Positions 14,066 to 22,156 are shown, counted from the first letter of the stretch. The stretch: 35,520 nt of DNA from an uncultured Romboutsia sp. (GCA_937907205.1 CALESE010000026.1:1-35520), one strand, 5' to 3'. Program-made: numbers and translations. Notes: generated from the letters alone by a model not told the origin.

Positions 14066-15692
14066 CTGATATTAAGTAGTAATAAAGAGGTTGACCTCCA
14101 TAATATAATTCTACATCTATATCTTCAAATTTTTCTTCTAATAAATTACGAAGTTCATTTGCATCTTCTTCTGATACATCTTCACCATAGAATAAAGTTA
14201 TTATAGCAGTATCTTCATCTACTAATTTTTCAACTAAATCTCTAGTTATATCTTCTACTTTTTCTCCAGCAGATAATAACTTACCTTCAGCTATACCGAT
14301 TATATTTCCTTCTTTAACATTTATATCATTCATTACAGTATCTCTTACTGCATATGTAACTTGACCTGACTTAACTAATGATAAAGAATTCATCATAGCT
14401 TCTTCATTTTCTTCTACACTTGCTTCAGCATTAAAGCTAACTAATGCAGTAAATCCTTGAGGTATATTTTTAGTAGGTATAACTATTATATTTTTTTCAC
14501 TTATTTCTTTAGCTTGATTTGCAGCCATTATTATATTACTGTTATTTGGGAATATGAATATATTTTTAGCATTTATCTTATCTATCGCATTTATAAAATC
14601 TTCCGTACTTGGATTCATTGTTTGACCACCTTCTATTATGTGATCTACTCCAAATTCTTTTAATATTGTAGCTAATCCATCACCCATAGATGTAGCTATA
14701 AATCCAAACTCTTTTTCTTCAACTTCTTCTGATGAAGCTGTTTCATCTTGTACATTTAAAACTATATTTTCATGTTGAATTTTCATATTTTCTATTTTTA
14801 TAGTTACTAATTGTCCAAACTTTAATGCGTCTTGTAAAACTAATCCTGGGTCATTTGTGTGAACATGTACTTTTATTACATCTTCATCCCCTACAACTAC
14901 TAAGCTATCTCCATACTTTAGCATCATATCTCTAATCTCAGTATCTTGTACCTTATCACTTTCTAATATAAACTCTGTACAATAGCTAAACTTTATATCT
15001 TCAGTGTTTACAGCATTTGCTTGTGCTTGTGATGATATAGTCTGTGTATTAGAAGTAGAGTCTTTTAAACTTATAAAGTTTCCTTTTAATGCACTTAACA
15101 TTCCTTCATATATAAGAACCAAACCTTTACCACCAGAGTCTACAACTTTAGCTTCTTTTAATGCTTTTAGAAGTTCTGGCGTTCTATCTAAAGACTCTTT
15201 AGCTTCTTTTATAACCATTTCAAAGAATTTAACTAAGTCATTTTCCTTTTTATAATTTTTAACAGCAAAATCAGAACTTTCCCTAACTACAGTAAGTATA
15301 GTACCTTCTATAGGTTTTATAACTGCCTTATATGCAGTATCTGATCCATTTTTAAAAGCATTTGCTAAGTCTTCAGTATTTAACTTATCTTTTCCTTCTA
15401 TTGACTTTGCAAATCCTCTTACTATTTGAGATAATATAACCCCTGAATTTCCTCTAGCCCCCATTAAAGAGCCTTTAGATAATGCTTTACCGATTTCAGT
15501 GATTGTGCCATTTTCTACTTTAGATAATTCTTTCATTGCATAAGATATAGTAAGAGACATATTCGTACCTGTATCTCCATCCGGAACAGGGAATACATTT
15601 AGCTTATCTACTAAATCTTTATGGTTTTGAAGATTATTTGCACCTGATACAAACATCTCCTTTAAGATTTTTGCGTCTATATATTGTATCAT
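14058..15692 (-). CDS. fakA: Fatty acid kinase catalytic subunit FakA (DAK domain protein YloV)
   Basis: FakA phosphorylates fatty acids bound to FakB (DegV-type) proteins, giving acyl-phosphate for PlsY or PlsX; this is how many Firmicutes use external fatty acids. The 544-residue length matches Staphylococcus FakA. The N-terminal DhaL-type kinase domain (about 1-200) has the Mg-ATP motif FPVPDGDTGTNM with Asp38 and Asp40, then GARGNSGVILSQI. A linker domain follows, and a C-terminal DegV-like domain from about residue 325 (EFGFIATSMGDGLATIL) to the end. The start is set by AGGAGGAAAAAT. It is paired with asp23/yloU as in other Firmicutes. No fakB is in this window. With the fab operon broken, this gene may supply all phospholipid acyl chains. 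Confidence 0.9.
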   Translation of the reverse strand: MIQYIDAKILKEMFVSGANNLQNHKDLVDKLNVFPVPDGDTGTNMSLTISYAMKELSKVENGTITEIGKALSKGSLMGARGNSGVILSQIVRGFAKSIEGKDKLNTEDLANAFKNGSDTAYKAVIKPIEGTILTVVRESSDFAVKNYKKENDLVKFFEMVIKEAKESLDRTPELLKALKEAKVVDSGGKGLVLIYEGMLSALKGNFISLKDSTSNTQTISSQAQANAVNTEDIKFSYCTEFILESDKVQDTEIRDMMLKYGDSLVVVGDEDVIKVHVHTNDPGLVLQDALKFGQLVTIKIENMKIQHENIVLNVQDETASSEEVEEKEFGFIATSMGDGLATILKEFGVDHIIEGGQTMNPSTEDFINAIDKINAKNIFIFPNNSNIIMAANQAKEISEKNIIVIPTKNIPQGFTALVSFNAEASVEENEEAMMNSLSLVKSGQVTYAVRDTVMNDINVKEGNIIGIAEGKLLSAGEKVEDITRDLVEKLVDEDTAIITLFYGEDVSEEDANELRNLLEEKFEDIDVELYYGGQPLYYYLISVE

Positions 15693-15706
15693 ATTTTTCC
15701 TCCTAA

Positions 15707-16057
15707 TTACTTAACTCTAATTCCTTGCACATTAATATCTATTTTACTTACTTTTATTGCCGTCATTTTCTCAACAGTGTATTTTACCCTATCTATTATA
15801 TTATTTGCAACTGTTGATATATTTGTTCCGTATTGTAATATAACATAAAGTTCAATTGCTATTGTGTTATCTTCTAATTCTTGCACTAATACACCTTTAA
15901 AAGCATTTTCACCTTTTAATAATTCTACTATACCCTTAGACTTATATGCTAAACCTACTAATCCATAACTTTCCATAGCAGCTCTATATGCTATTTGTGA
16001 TATAACTTGTTTATCTATTTCTACACTTCCATATTGATTTATTATTTTTGCACTCAT
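15707..16057 (-). CDS. Asp23/Gls24 family protein (YloU)
   Basis: This 116-residue Asp23/Gls24 (DUF322) domain protein fills the whole family length. It begins with the typical YGSVEIDKQVISQIAYRAA and contains the VELYVILQYGTNI-like core (IAIELYVILQYG). The family includes membrane-associated cell-envelope and alkaline-stress proteins. The YloU-type copy is conserved next to fakA, 14 bases away here, which suggests a shared role at the membrane surface. AGGGGGT precedes the ATG. It is the first gene of the asp23-fakA unit and divergent from rpmB. The exact function is not known. Confidence 0.9.
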   Translation of the reverse strand: MSAKIINQYGSVEIDKQVISQIAYRAAMESYGLVGLAYKSKGIVELLKGENAFKGVLVQELEDNTIAIELYVILQYGTNISTVANNIIDRVKYTVEKMTAIKVSKIDINVQGIRVK

Positions 16058-16428
16058 GGTTTACCCCCTTAAGTTCATTTTTATTTTATATTACTTATTT
16101 TGCTCAAAAACAAATAAAACCTTCTAAATTTTTTCATTATAAAAATTTATATATCCTATAATACTATAAATATGATATAATTTAAACCTATCCAAATTTA
16201 TTTTTAAATATTCTATAATATTTAAATAAATTATAAAAGAAAATATTAGAATTTTGTTTTACATATTTACTTTATTTAAAAGTATATATATAATTTTATA
16301 TGATAAAAACAAATTCTTCAATAAGTGTGAAGCAAATATATATTTCTATTGCACGTTTTTAATATTTATGTTAATATAAATATGTTTTTAGTCTTTAAAT
16401 ATTTATAATTTTAAGGAGGTGTACGTAA
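16058..16428. other. Divergent asp23/rpmB intergenic region
   Basis: These 371 bases are almost pure AT and hold no reading frame I can support. They contain the rpmB promoter at 16349-16377. On the minus strand TTTAAA and TATTAT 17 bases apart (within 16160-16190) could serve asp23, but the match is weak. No riboswitch fold or L28 autoregulatory structure is apparent by eye. Confidence 0.6.
16349..16377 (+). promoter_or_regulatory. Probable rpmB promoter
   Basis: TTGCAC (16349-16354), 17 bases, then TAATAT (16372-16377) preceded by TGT, giving an extended -10. It lies about 50 bases upstream of the rpmB start. Confidence 0.6.
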
Positions 16429-16617
16429 ATGGCAAAGATATGTTGCGTATGTGGTAAAGGTAAGGTTTCTGGAAACCAAATATCACACTCAAATAGACAT
16501 AACAGAAGAACATGGTCAGCTAACTTAAGAAACGTTAGAGCTATAGTAGATGGAACTCCTAAGAGAGTAAAAGTTTGTACTAGATGTTTACGTTCTGGAA
16601 AAGTTGAAAGAGCATAA
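16429..16617 (+). CDS. rpmB: 50S ribosomal protein L28
   Basis: L28 is a large-subunit ribosomal protein. The 62-residue frame starts MAKICCVCGKGKVSGNQISH and continues NRRTWSANLRNVRAI. It ends with VCTRCLRSGKVERA, so it is the zinc-ribbon form with paired cysteines. AAGGAGGTGTACGTAA precedes the ATG. It is a single-gene transcript between divergent asp23 and convergent spoVM, as in Bacillus. Its terminator is shared with spoVM. Confidence 0.97.
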   Translation: MAKICCVCGKGKVSGNQISHSNRHNRRTWSANLRNVRAIVDGTPKRVKVCTRCLRSGKVERA

Positions 16618-16624
16618 TAAGTTA

Positions 16625-16654
16625 AAAAGCCTACTTTATATAAAGTAGGCTTTT
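16625..16654. terminator. Bidirectional terminator of rpmB and spoVM
   Basis: Thirty bases form a perfect palindrome (AAAAGCCTACTTTAT and its complement), with T-rich sequence on both outer sides. It lies 8 bases after the rpmB stop and 3 bases after the spoVM stop on the other strand. Confidence 0.88.
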
Positions 16655-16657
16655 ACA

Positions 16658-16741
16658 TTATTTATTGTTATTACCTTTTTTCATAAAACGTAGTACAATA
16701 TTTGAAAGCCATTTAGGTAATTTTATTGTTACCATTTTCAT
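16658..16741 (-). CDS. spoVM: SpoVM, spore coat morphogenetic peptide
   Basis: SpoVM is a tiny amphipathic peptide that recognises the convex forespore membrane and anchors the coat ATPase SpoIVA. The 27-residue frame begins MKMVTIKLPKWLSNIV and ends with a Lys/Asn-rich tail. It matches Bacillus SpoVM (MKFYTIKLPKFLGGIV) at M-K-x-x-T-I-K-L-P-K, including the conserved proline at position 9. A strong AAGGGGGA site lies 6-8 bases before the ATG. The position, next to rpmB and downstream of rpe/thiN, is the same as in Bacillus. It is too short for normal gene finders. A sigma-E-like promoter candidate lies at 16786-16813. Confidence 0.88.
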   Translation of the reverse strand: MKMVTIKLPKWLSNIVLRFMKKGNNNK

Positions 16742-16785
16742 ATACAGTCCCCCTTATAAACTAACCTATATTTTTTCTAATCTTA

Positions 16786-16813
16786 AGTGTACCCCTATTT
16801 TTATCTAATATAA
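16786..16813 (-). promoter_or_regulatory. Sigma-E-like promoter candidate for spoVM
   Basis: On the minus strand TTATATT (16813-16807) and GGTACACT (16793-16786) are 13 bases apart. They resemble sigma-E elements with about 6 of 7 and 6 of 8 matches. The -35 box overlaps the end of the small membrane-peptide gene. Spacing is one base short of the usual range. Confidence 0.35.
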
Positions 16814-16954
16814 AAACAATGCTACGCCACATCCAATTAAAACAAAAGATGTAAGCGCTGTCCAAATCCAATTAGGCAATATCATTGATAGAAAAACAGT
16901 TATACCTGTAGCTAAGCATATAATACCAAAAATAATTTTTGATTGGTTCCTCAT
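16805..16954 (-). CDS. Small two-segment membrane peptide, unknown function
   Basis: A 49-codon frame starts MRNQSKIIFGIICLATGI and ends GCGVALFLY. Two hydrophobic stretches (about residues 7-25 and 30-49), separated by LPNW, suggest two membrane segments with a short turn. AGGAGGC lies about 7 bases before the ATG, which is strong evidence that it is translated. It lies directly upstream of spoVM on the same strand and downstream of thiN's terminator. I do not recognise a family. The place next to spoVM hints at, but does not prove, a sporulation-linked or envelope role. Confidence 0.7.
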   Translation of the reverse strand: MRNQSKIIFGIICLATGITVFLSMILPNWIWTALTSFVLIGCGVALFLY

Positions 16955-17045
16955 AAAATGCCTCCTATGTACTTGCACTACTCTTTATATACTTAAATCT
17001 ATGCTATCTAATTTAATTTTAGTCCTGTCCTATATTTTTTATTAT

Positions 17046-17078
17046 AAAAATAAAAAAGAAGCGTATTTAACACTTCTT
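17046..17078 (-). terminator. Extra minus-strand terminator after thiN
   Basis: On the minus strand AAGAAGTG pairs with CGCTTCTT (one G-T pair) around a seven-base loop, followed by TTTTTATTTTT. It stands about 70 bases beyond the thiN terminator and may be a backup, or the end of a lost small gene at 17084-17182. Confidence 0.6.
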
Positions 17079-17147
17079 AATAATTATATGTATTCGATTA
17101 ATGAATCTATTGATTTTTTATCAATTAAATTAAGTTCATCATAAAAT

Positions 17148-17171
17148 AAAAGATGGTATAAACCATCTTTT
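17148..17171 (-). terminator. Terminator of rsgA-rpe-thiN
   Basis: AAAAGATGGT pairs with ACCATCTTTT around a four-base loop (17158-17161), with TATTTTAT downstream on the minus strand. It overlaps the thiN stop codon. Confidence 0.78.
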
Positions 17172-17814
17172 ATCTTTTATTTTTTATTATAATTAAACTT
17201 CCTTGTTCAACTTTTACACTGCATTTTTCATCTAACATTACATTAGATATGCCTAGTGGTAAATAAAATTTCATATCATAGTTATTTAAAGGATATTCTA
17301 AATTTTCTAATGTTACTCCCTTAGCATCTCCATTTAATGGTATAACGGATATTGTATCTCCTATATTTCCATTTATAGTTATTTCTTCATTTATAGCAAT
17401 ATGTATATCTTCGTATTCTGATATTATTTTTGTATATATACCTTTATTCCTAACGTAATATAATAAATTTATATTAGCAATCATATGGTCTAATCTTCCA
17501 CCTAAAGCACCTATAAAATCTATTTCTTTTGCATTTAACTTACTTGCTAAATAAACACAAATTTCTGTATCAGTTTCATCTTTTTTAGATGGAAATTTTT
17601 CAAACTTAACATCTTTTAATTTATAAAATTCGATTATTTCATTATATATAGAATCTAAATCACCTATTATATAATCAGGAATTATCCCCATATTATATGA
17701 ATGATTTGCTCCTCCGTCTGCACATACTATATAATCATAATTATTTTTATTGATTATATTTTTTATATAATCGTAGTTTTTTATTTCACCATTTAAAATA
17801 ATACAAACTCTCAT
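17170..17814 (-). CDS. thiN: Thiamine pyrophosphokinase
   Basis: ThiN transfers pyrophosphate from ATP to thiamine, giving the cofactor thiamine diphosphate. The 214-residue protein has the family motifs CADGGANHSY (residues 31-40), IIGDLDS (49-55), SKKDETDTEI and the catalytic GALGGRLDHMIANI. The length is normal. It starts 2 bases after the rpe stop with no strong ribosome site, so translation is probably coupled to rpe. No TPP riboswitch is seen, as expected for a salvage kinase in an rpe operon. The stop lies inside the terminator hairpin. Confidence 0.94.
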   Translation of the reverse strand: MRVCIILNGEIKNYDYIKNIINKNNYDYIVCADGGANHSYNMGIIPDYIIGDLDSIYNEIIEFYKLKDVKFEKFPSKKDETDTEICVYLASKLNAKEIDFIGALGGRLDHMIANINLLYYVRNKGIYTKIISEYEDIHIAINEEITINGNIGDTISVIPLNGDAKGVTLENLEYPLNNYDMKFYLPLGISNVMLDEKCSVKVEQGSLIIIKNKR

Positions 17815-17816
17815 AT

Positions 17817-18473
17817 CTATACTCTTGAATTTTCTCTAAATAAATTAACTGTAGATTGTATATCATCACTATTAAATATTGCCGATCCTGCAACTATAAC
17901 ATTTGCCCCTGCTTTTACAACTTTCTCTACATTATTTGGTTTTATCCCGCCATCAACCTGTATATCTATATTCAATCCTCTATTATCAATAAGATCTTTT
18001 AATTCTTCTATTTTAGGTATCATACCTTCGATAAAAGATTGACCTCCAAAACCTGGATTAACAGTCATTATAAGTACCATATCTATATCTTCAAGTATAT
18101 GTTTTATAGACTCTATTGGAGTGGCTGGGTTTAAAGATACTCCAGCTTTTATTCCATATGACTTTATATTTTGTATTGTTCTATGTAGATGTTTGCAAGC
18201 TTCTTGATGTACAACTATAATATCACACCCTGCATCTACAAAATCTTTTATATAGTTATCCGGATTTTCTATCATAAGATGAGCATCAAATACCATGTTT
18301 ACATCTTTTCTTAAAGATTTTACAACTTGAGGACCTAAAGTAATATTTGGTACAAAGTGTCCATCCATTACATCAATATGTAAATACTCACAACCTGCAT
18401 TTTCTACTTTCTTAACGTCTTCTAATAATCTAGCAAAATCTGCTGACAATATAGATGGTGCCAATTTAATCAT
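17817..18473 (-). CDS. rpe: Ribulose-phosphate 3-epimerase
   Basis: Rpe interconverts ribulose-5-phosphate and xylulose-5-phosphate in the pentose phosphate pathway. The 218-residue TIM-barrel protein has KLAPSILSADFARL, the metal-site motif LHIDVMDGHFVPN (residues 31-43), DAHLMIENP, MTVNPGFGGQSF and QVDGGI, all intact. It begins one base after the rsgA stop, so the two are tightly coupled. The prkC-rsgA-rpe-thiN order matches other Firmicutes. Confidence 0.97.
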   Translation of the reverse strand: MIKLAPSILSADFARLLEDVKKVENAGCEYLHIDVMDGHFVPNITLGPQVVKSLRKDVNMVFDAHLMIENPDNYIKDFVDAGCDIIVVHQEACKHLHRTIQNIKSYGIKAGVSLNPATPIESIKHILEDIDMVLIMTVNPGFGGQSFIEGMIPKIEELKDLIDNRGLNIDIQVDGGIKPNNVEKVVKAGANVIVAGSAIFNSDDIQSTVNLFRENSRV

Positions 18474-18474
18474 T

Positions 18475-19356
18475 TTAATATCTCCTTTTTCCTTGTCTTA
18501 TTTCATTTAGTAATTGTATATAACTATCATACCTTTTTTTAGATATCTTACCTTCTTCTACAGCTTCTTTAACTGAACAGCTAGGCTCATTTTCATGTAC
18601 ACATCTTGATCCAAATCTACAATCATCAAATTCATCAAATTCAATAAAATAACTTTTAAGATCTACATCTTCTATATCATCTAATGTTAACGAACTAAAA
18701 CCAGGAGTATCTGCTACCATTCCTCCACACTCAAGCTTTAAAAGTTCTGCATGACGAGTAGTATGTCTACCTCTTTTTATCTTATCACTTACTTCTCCTA
18801 TTTGTAATTTAAAGTTTTTATCTACTTCATTTAATAAACTTGATTTACCAACCCCTGATGGTCCTGCAAATACAACAACATTATTTTTTAATTCTTCTTT
18901 TATCTTATCTATATTTAATTTAGTTTTATTACTTACGGGAATAACTTTATAACCACTTAATTCATATATACCTTTAAGTTCATCTAACATGCTATCTTCA
19001 TCTAAATCTGCTTTTGTAAGTACTATTACTATTTCTAAATTTTCTTTTTCTGCTAATACTATAAATCTATCTAATAAAGATAAGTTTGGCTTAGGATTTG
19101 TTATAGCAAAAACTATAAGAGCTTTATCTACGTTTGCTATTGGAGGTCTTACAAGTTCAGTATATCTTTTATCAATCTCCTCTACAACACCCTTTTTACT
19201 TTCTTCATCAACTATACTTATTTTAACTCTATCTCCAACTAAAGGAGTTATTTTATCTTTTCTAAATATACCTCTAGCTCTACATTCATAAATCCCTAAT
19301 TCTGTATCTACGTAGTAAAATCCCCCTATTCCTTTTATTATTTTTCCATTTATCAT
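18475..19356 (-). CDS. rsgA: Ribosome small-subunit GTPase RsgA
   Basis: RsgA is a late 30S assembly GTPase with circularly permuted G motifs. The 293-residue protein has an N-terminal OB fold, then G4 (TKAD, 114-117), the P-loop GPSGVGKSS (165-173), RHTTRH, and G3 DTPG (216-219). A zinc knuckle with C246, C252, H254 and C260 follows. AGGAGGATGTAA precedes the start. It follows the prkC terminator at 19445-19473, so it probably has its own promoter in the AT-rich gap (19357-19444), but I could not pick one with confidence. Confidence 0.96.
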   Translation of the reverse strand: MINGKIIKGIGGFYYVDTELGIYECRARGIFRKDKITPLVGDRVKISIVDEESKKGVVEEIDKRYTELVRPPIANVDKALIVFAITNPKPNLSLLDRFIVLAEKENLEIVIVLTKADLDEDSMLDELKGIYELSGYKVIPVSNKTKLNIDKIKEELKNNVVVFAGPSGVGKSSLLNEVDKNFKLQIGEVSDKIKRGRHTTRHAELLKLECGGMVADTPGFSSLTLDDIEDVDLKSYFIEFDEFDDCRFGSRCVHENEPSCSVKEAVEEGKISKKRYDSYIQLLNEIRQGKRRY

Positions 19357-19444
19357 TTACATCCTCCTTAAATTTCAAATAATATAAATATTGTATCCTA
19401 TTTTTATATAATATCATAATTAAATTTATAATTTATAAAAAAAT

Positions 19445-19473
19445 AAAAGCTCAGCTAAATTAGCTAAGCTTTT
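19445..19473 (-). terminator. Terminator of stp-prkC
   Basis: AAAAGCTCAGCTAA pairs with TTAGCTAAGCTTTT (one mismatch) over a very short loop, with TTTTATTTTTTTAT on the minus strand. It lies 5 bases after the prkC stop. Confidence 0.82.
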
Positions 19474-19478
19474 ATATC

Positions 19479-21377
19479 TTATTGACCATCTGAATTAGCA
19501 TCTGGTTGTGAAGGTGTCTCTTGTGGACTATCTAAATCATTATTTCCTCCGTTATTACCTACATCATCATTACCTTCATCAGTCGAGGAATCTGATCCAT
19601 TTCCTTGTGATCCTTGATTGTTAGAATCTGATTCATTTCCTTGTGACCCTTGATTATTGGAGTTTGTTGAGCTATTACCTCCATTTGATGATCCCGATCC
19701 ACTTCCTTGCGGTCTTTGGTTATTAGAATTTCCTGAATTACTACTTCCATTTGGTGAACCTGATCCATCTGGTGAATTATTTGGTATTGTCTCTAAATCA
19801 TCATCTTCAAATAAGTTTTCTGGTGGCTTAACTGGTTCTGGACCTTTGCTTATAACTACATCAACTTTAGAACCTTCTGATCCTATTTCATTGCCCGATT
19901 TAGGACTTTGATCAATTACTATACCTTTTTCAAAAGTATCACTATATTCTTGCTTTATATTTCCTAATAATAATTTATTTTCTTTTAGTACATTTTCTGC
20001 CTCTGATAATGGCATTCCTACAATATTAGGTACTAAAGATTGATTAGGACCTCTACTTAATACTATTGTTATAATATCACCTTCTTTAGCATTAGTACCT
20101 GCAGCTGGCGTTTGATATATTACATGATTCTTTTCTATATCTGCACTATATTCTTCTTCAAATTTTATGATAAAACCTGCCTTTCTTAATTCCTTTTCAG
20201 CATCATCTAAAGACATATTCTGAACATTAGGTATAACTAATCCATCTGCATTATTTTTTGGTCCTCCTAACAAGAATCTTATAAACATATATAATTGTGC
20301 TGCTAGTATTAATATTAATACAACAGCTGCTATTTTAAGTCTTTTTCTTGTTTTTGGACTATCTTCTTTCTCTTGTCTTTTTCCTTTTCTACTGCCTTTT
20401 TTATTTTTTGGTTTTTCTTCTATAAGCTCTTCATCATAATAATAATCTTCTTCTATTTTAGAAGGAGTTATAGAATCATTTAAATTTTTATTAAGTTCTT
20501 TATCATCAATTTTTTGAGTAGCATAATTGTCATACTCTTTGATAAAATCTAGATCTATATTTTTCTCAATATATTCTATATCTTCTATTAATTCTTCTGC
20601 ACTTTGATATCTATCTGTACTTGATTTTTCAGTTAGTTTTTTTATTATAGTTCTTACACTTTGAGGGATGTTAACTTTCTCTTCTTGTGTAAATTCAATT
20701 TCATCATTTATATGTTGAAGTGCTATAGCTATAGGACTATCTCCTCTAAAAGGAACTTTACCTATTATCATTTCGTATAAAACTATTCCTAAAGAATAAA
20801 GATCTGCATTGTTTGTTACATATTTTCCTTTCGCTTGTTCTGGAGAAAAATAATGAACTGAGCCTATTATGCTTCCTATATTTGTCATTGTAGAATTAGA
20901 AACAGCCTTAGCTATTCCAAAATCAGCAACTTTTACTATTCTATCTTCATTAGATATTAATATATTATGAGGCTTTATATCTCTATGTATAATACCTTTT
21001 TTATGAGCTGCACTAAGTGCCTTTGCTATTTGCTTTGTTATATCTAGTGCAGTATATTCATCTAATGTTCCTTCATTTTTTATTATATCTTTTAAGTTTT
21101 GTCCATCTATAAATTCCATAACTATATAGTGAACTTTTCCATCTTCTCCTACATCATATACATTCACTATGTTAGGATGAGATAAACTAGCAACAGCTTC
21201 AGCTTCTCTTTTAAATTTTCCTAGAAATTCCTCATCATCTACAAATTCAGGCCTTAAAACTTTAACTGCTACTGTTCTGTTTAATAATCTGTCCTTTGCT
21301 TCATATACAAAGGCCATTCCACCATCGCCAACTTTTCTGATGATTTCATACCTATTTCCTAAAATAGTTTCTCCCAC
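19479..21377 (-). CDS. prkC: PASTA-domain Ser/Thr protein kinase PrkC
   Basis: PrkC is a membrane sensor kinase that responds to muropeptides or lipid II and controls wall homeostasis and spore germination. The 632 residues contain a cytoplasmic Hanks kinase domain (8-270; catalytic Lys39, HRD at 131-133, DFG at 152-154). A juxtamembrane region and one membrane helix (about 348-371) follow. Two PASTA domains (about 379-443 and 446-513) come next, then a Ser/Gly/Asn/Gln-rich tail (about 525-632). Most relatives have three or more PASTA units; the SGN-rich tail after two PASTA domains is like Clostridioides PrkC. The start is GTG at 21377 behind GGCGGTG, 11 bases after stp. The tail carries a 36-base tandem repeat. 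Confidence 0.95.
   Translation of the reverse strand: MGETILGNRYEIIRKVGDGGMAFVYEAKDRLLNRTVAVKVLRPEFVDDEEFLGKFKREAEAVASLSHPNIVNVYDVGEDGKVHYIVMEFIDGQNLKDIIKNEGTLDEYTALDITKQIAKALSAAHKKGIIHRDIKPHNILISNEDRIVKVADFGIAKAVSNSTMTNIGSIIGSVHYFSPEQAKGKYVTNNADLYSLGIVLYEMIIGKVPFRGDSPIAIALQHINDEIEFTQEEKVNIPQSVRTIIKKLTEKSSTDRYQSAEELIEDIEYIEKNIDLDFIKEYDNYATQKIDDKELNKNLNDSITPSKIEEDYYYDEELIEEKPKNKKGSRKGKRQEKEDSPKTRKRLKIAAVVLILILAAQLYMFIRFLLGGPKNNADGLVIPNVQNMSLDDAEKELRKAGFIIKFEEEYSADIEKNHVIYQTPAAGTNAKEGDIITIVLSRGPNQSLVPNIVGMPLSEAENVLKENKLLLGNIKQEYSDTFEKGIVIDQSPKSGNEIGSEGSKVDVVISKGPEPVKPPENLFEDDDLETIPNNSPDGSGSPNGSSNSGNSNNQRPQGSGSGSSNGGNSSTNSNNQGSQGNESDSNNQGSQGNGSDSSTDEGNDDVGNNGGNNDLDSPQETPSQPDANSDGQ
19588..19659 (-). 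repeat. Two tandem 36-base repeats inside prkC
   Basis: Two adjacent 36-base units (19588-19623 and 19624-19659) differ at only a few bases. Each encodes NNQGSQGN followed by (E/G)SDS in the extracellular tail of PrkC. They are in frame and can expand or shrink by slippage without breaking the gene. Confidence 0.8.
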
Positions 21378-21388
21378 TTTAACACCGC

Positions 21389-22138
21389 CTATTTCTCTTC
21401 TATTAATATAACTGATACGTTGTCTTTTCCAGAAATTTCATTAGCCACATCTATAAGTTCTTGCGTTAAATTAGATATTTCTTCATTTTTATTTATAGTG
21501 TCTTTTATTATTTTATCATCAACAAATCCAACTAAACCATCAGTTGCTAAAAGTATTTTATCACCTACATTAATTTTATGCTTAAATATATCAACTATTA
21601 CTAATTCATCAGTTCCAATTGCTCGAGTTATATGATTTCTTCTAGGATGATTTTTTGCTTCTTCTTCAGTTATTATTTTTGCTTCTATCAGCTCTTGGAC
21701 AACTGAGTGGTCTACTGTTATCTGACTAAATTTATTATCTTTTAGCAAATAACATCTACTATCTCCAACATTAGCAACATATAGTAAATCTTTATATATT
21801 ATTGCTGTTGTTAATGTAGTTCCCATTCCTTCATATTCAATATTATTAATAGATTTATCATATATTATTAAATTCACATTATTATATGCTTGTTTAATTA
21901 TATCATCTATATAATCTATTTTTATATTATTATTTTGAACTAAATTATCTTTTAAAAACTTTATTATATTGTCTACTGCTAATTTGCTAGCTACTTCACC
22001 TTTTTTATGGCCACCCATACCATCAGCTAGGGCAAATATTCCTATCGATCCCAAACTTGTATCTATAAATTCCCCCCCACAGTAATCTTCATTATTTTTT
22101 CTTACTTTTCCTGTGTGGGAGGCACAACTATAAATCAT
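21389..22138 (-). CDS. stp: PP2C-type Ser/Thr protein phosphatase
   Basis: This is the partner phosphatase (PrpC/Stp) that reverses phosphorylation by PrkC. The 249-residue PP2C domain has all metal-site motifs: KNNEDYC (Asp18), ALADGMGGH (Asp39, Gly40), GMGTTL, NVGDSRCYLL, LLATDGLVGFVDD and GKDNVSVIL. The length fits the bacterial family. AAGGGGGTAAGTTT precedes the ATG. It sits between rlmN and prkC with gaps of 18 and 11 bases, the conserved kinase-phosphatase pair. Confidence 0.95.
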   Translation of the reverse strand: MIYSCASHTGKVRKNNEDYCGGEFIDTSLGSIGIFALADGMGGHKKGEVASKLAVDNIIKFLKDNLVQNNNIKIDYIDDIIKQAYNNVNLIIYDKSINNIEYEGMGTTLTTAIIYKDLLYVANVGDSRCYLLKDNKFSQITVDHSVVQELIEAKIITEEEAKNHPRRNHITRAIGTDELVIVDIFKHKINVGDKILLATDGLVGFVDDKIIKDTINKNEEISNLTQELIDVANEISGKDNVSVILIEEK

Positions 22139-22156
22139 AAACTTACCCCCTTAAAG

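Noticed and set aside
16058..16428. L28 autoregulatory leader or small RNA in the asp23/rpmB gap
   Set aside because: No stable GC-containing stem or terminator is visible. Only AT-rich sequence and one promoter candidate are present.
17150..17260. TPP riboswitch associated with thiN
   Set aside because: thiN is preceded by rpe with a two-base gap, so there is no leader that could hold one.
19588..19659. Tandem repeats as a possible CRISPR
   Set aside because: They are adjacent 36-base units without spacers, in frame inside prkC, and encode low-complexity protein.
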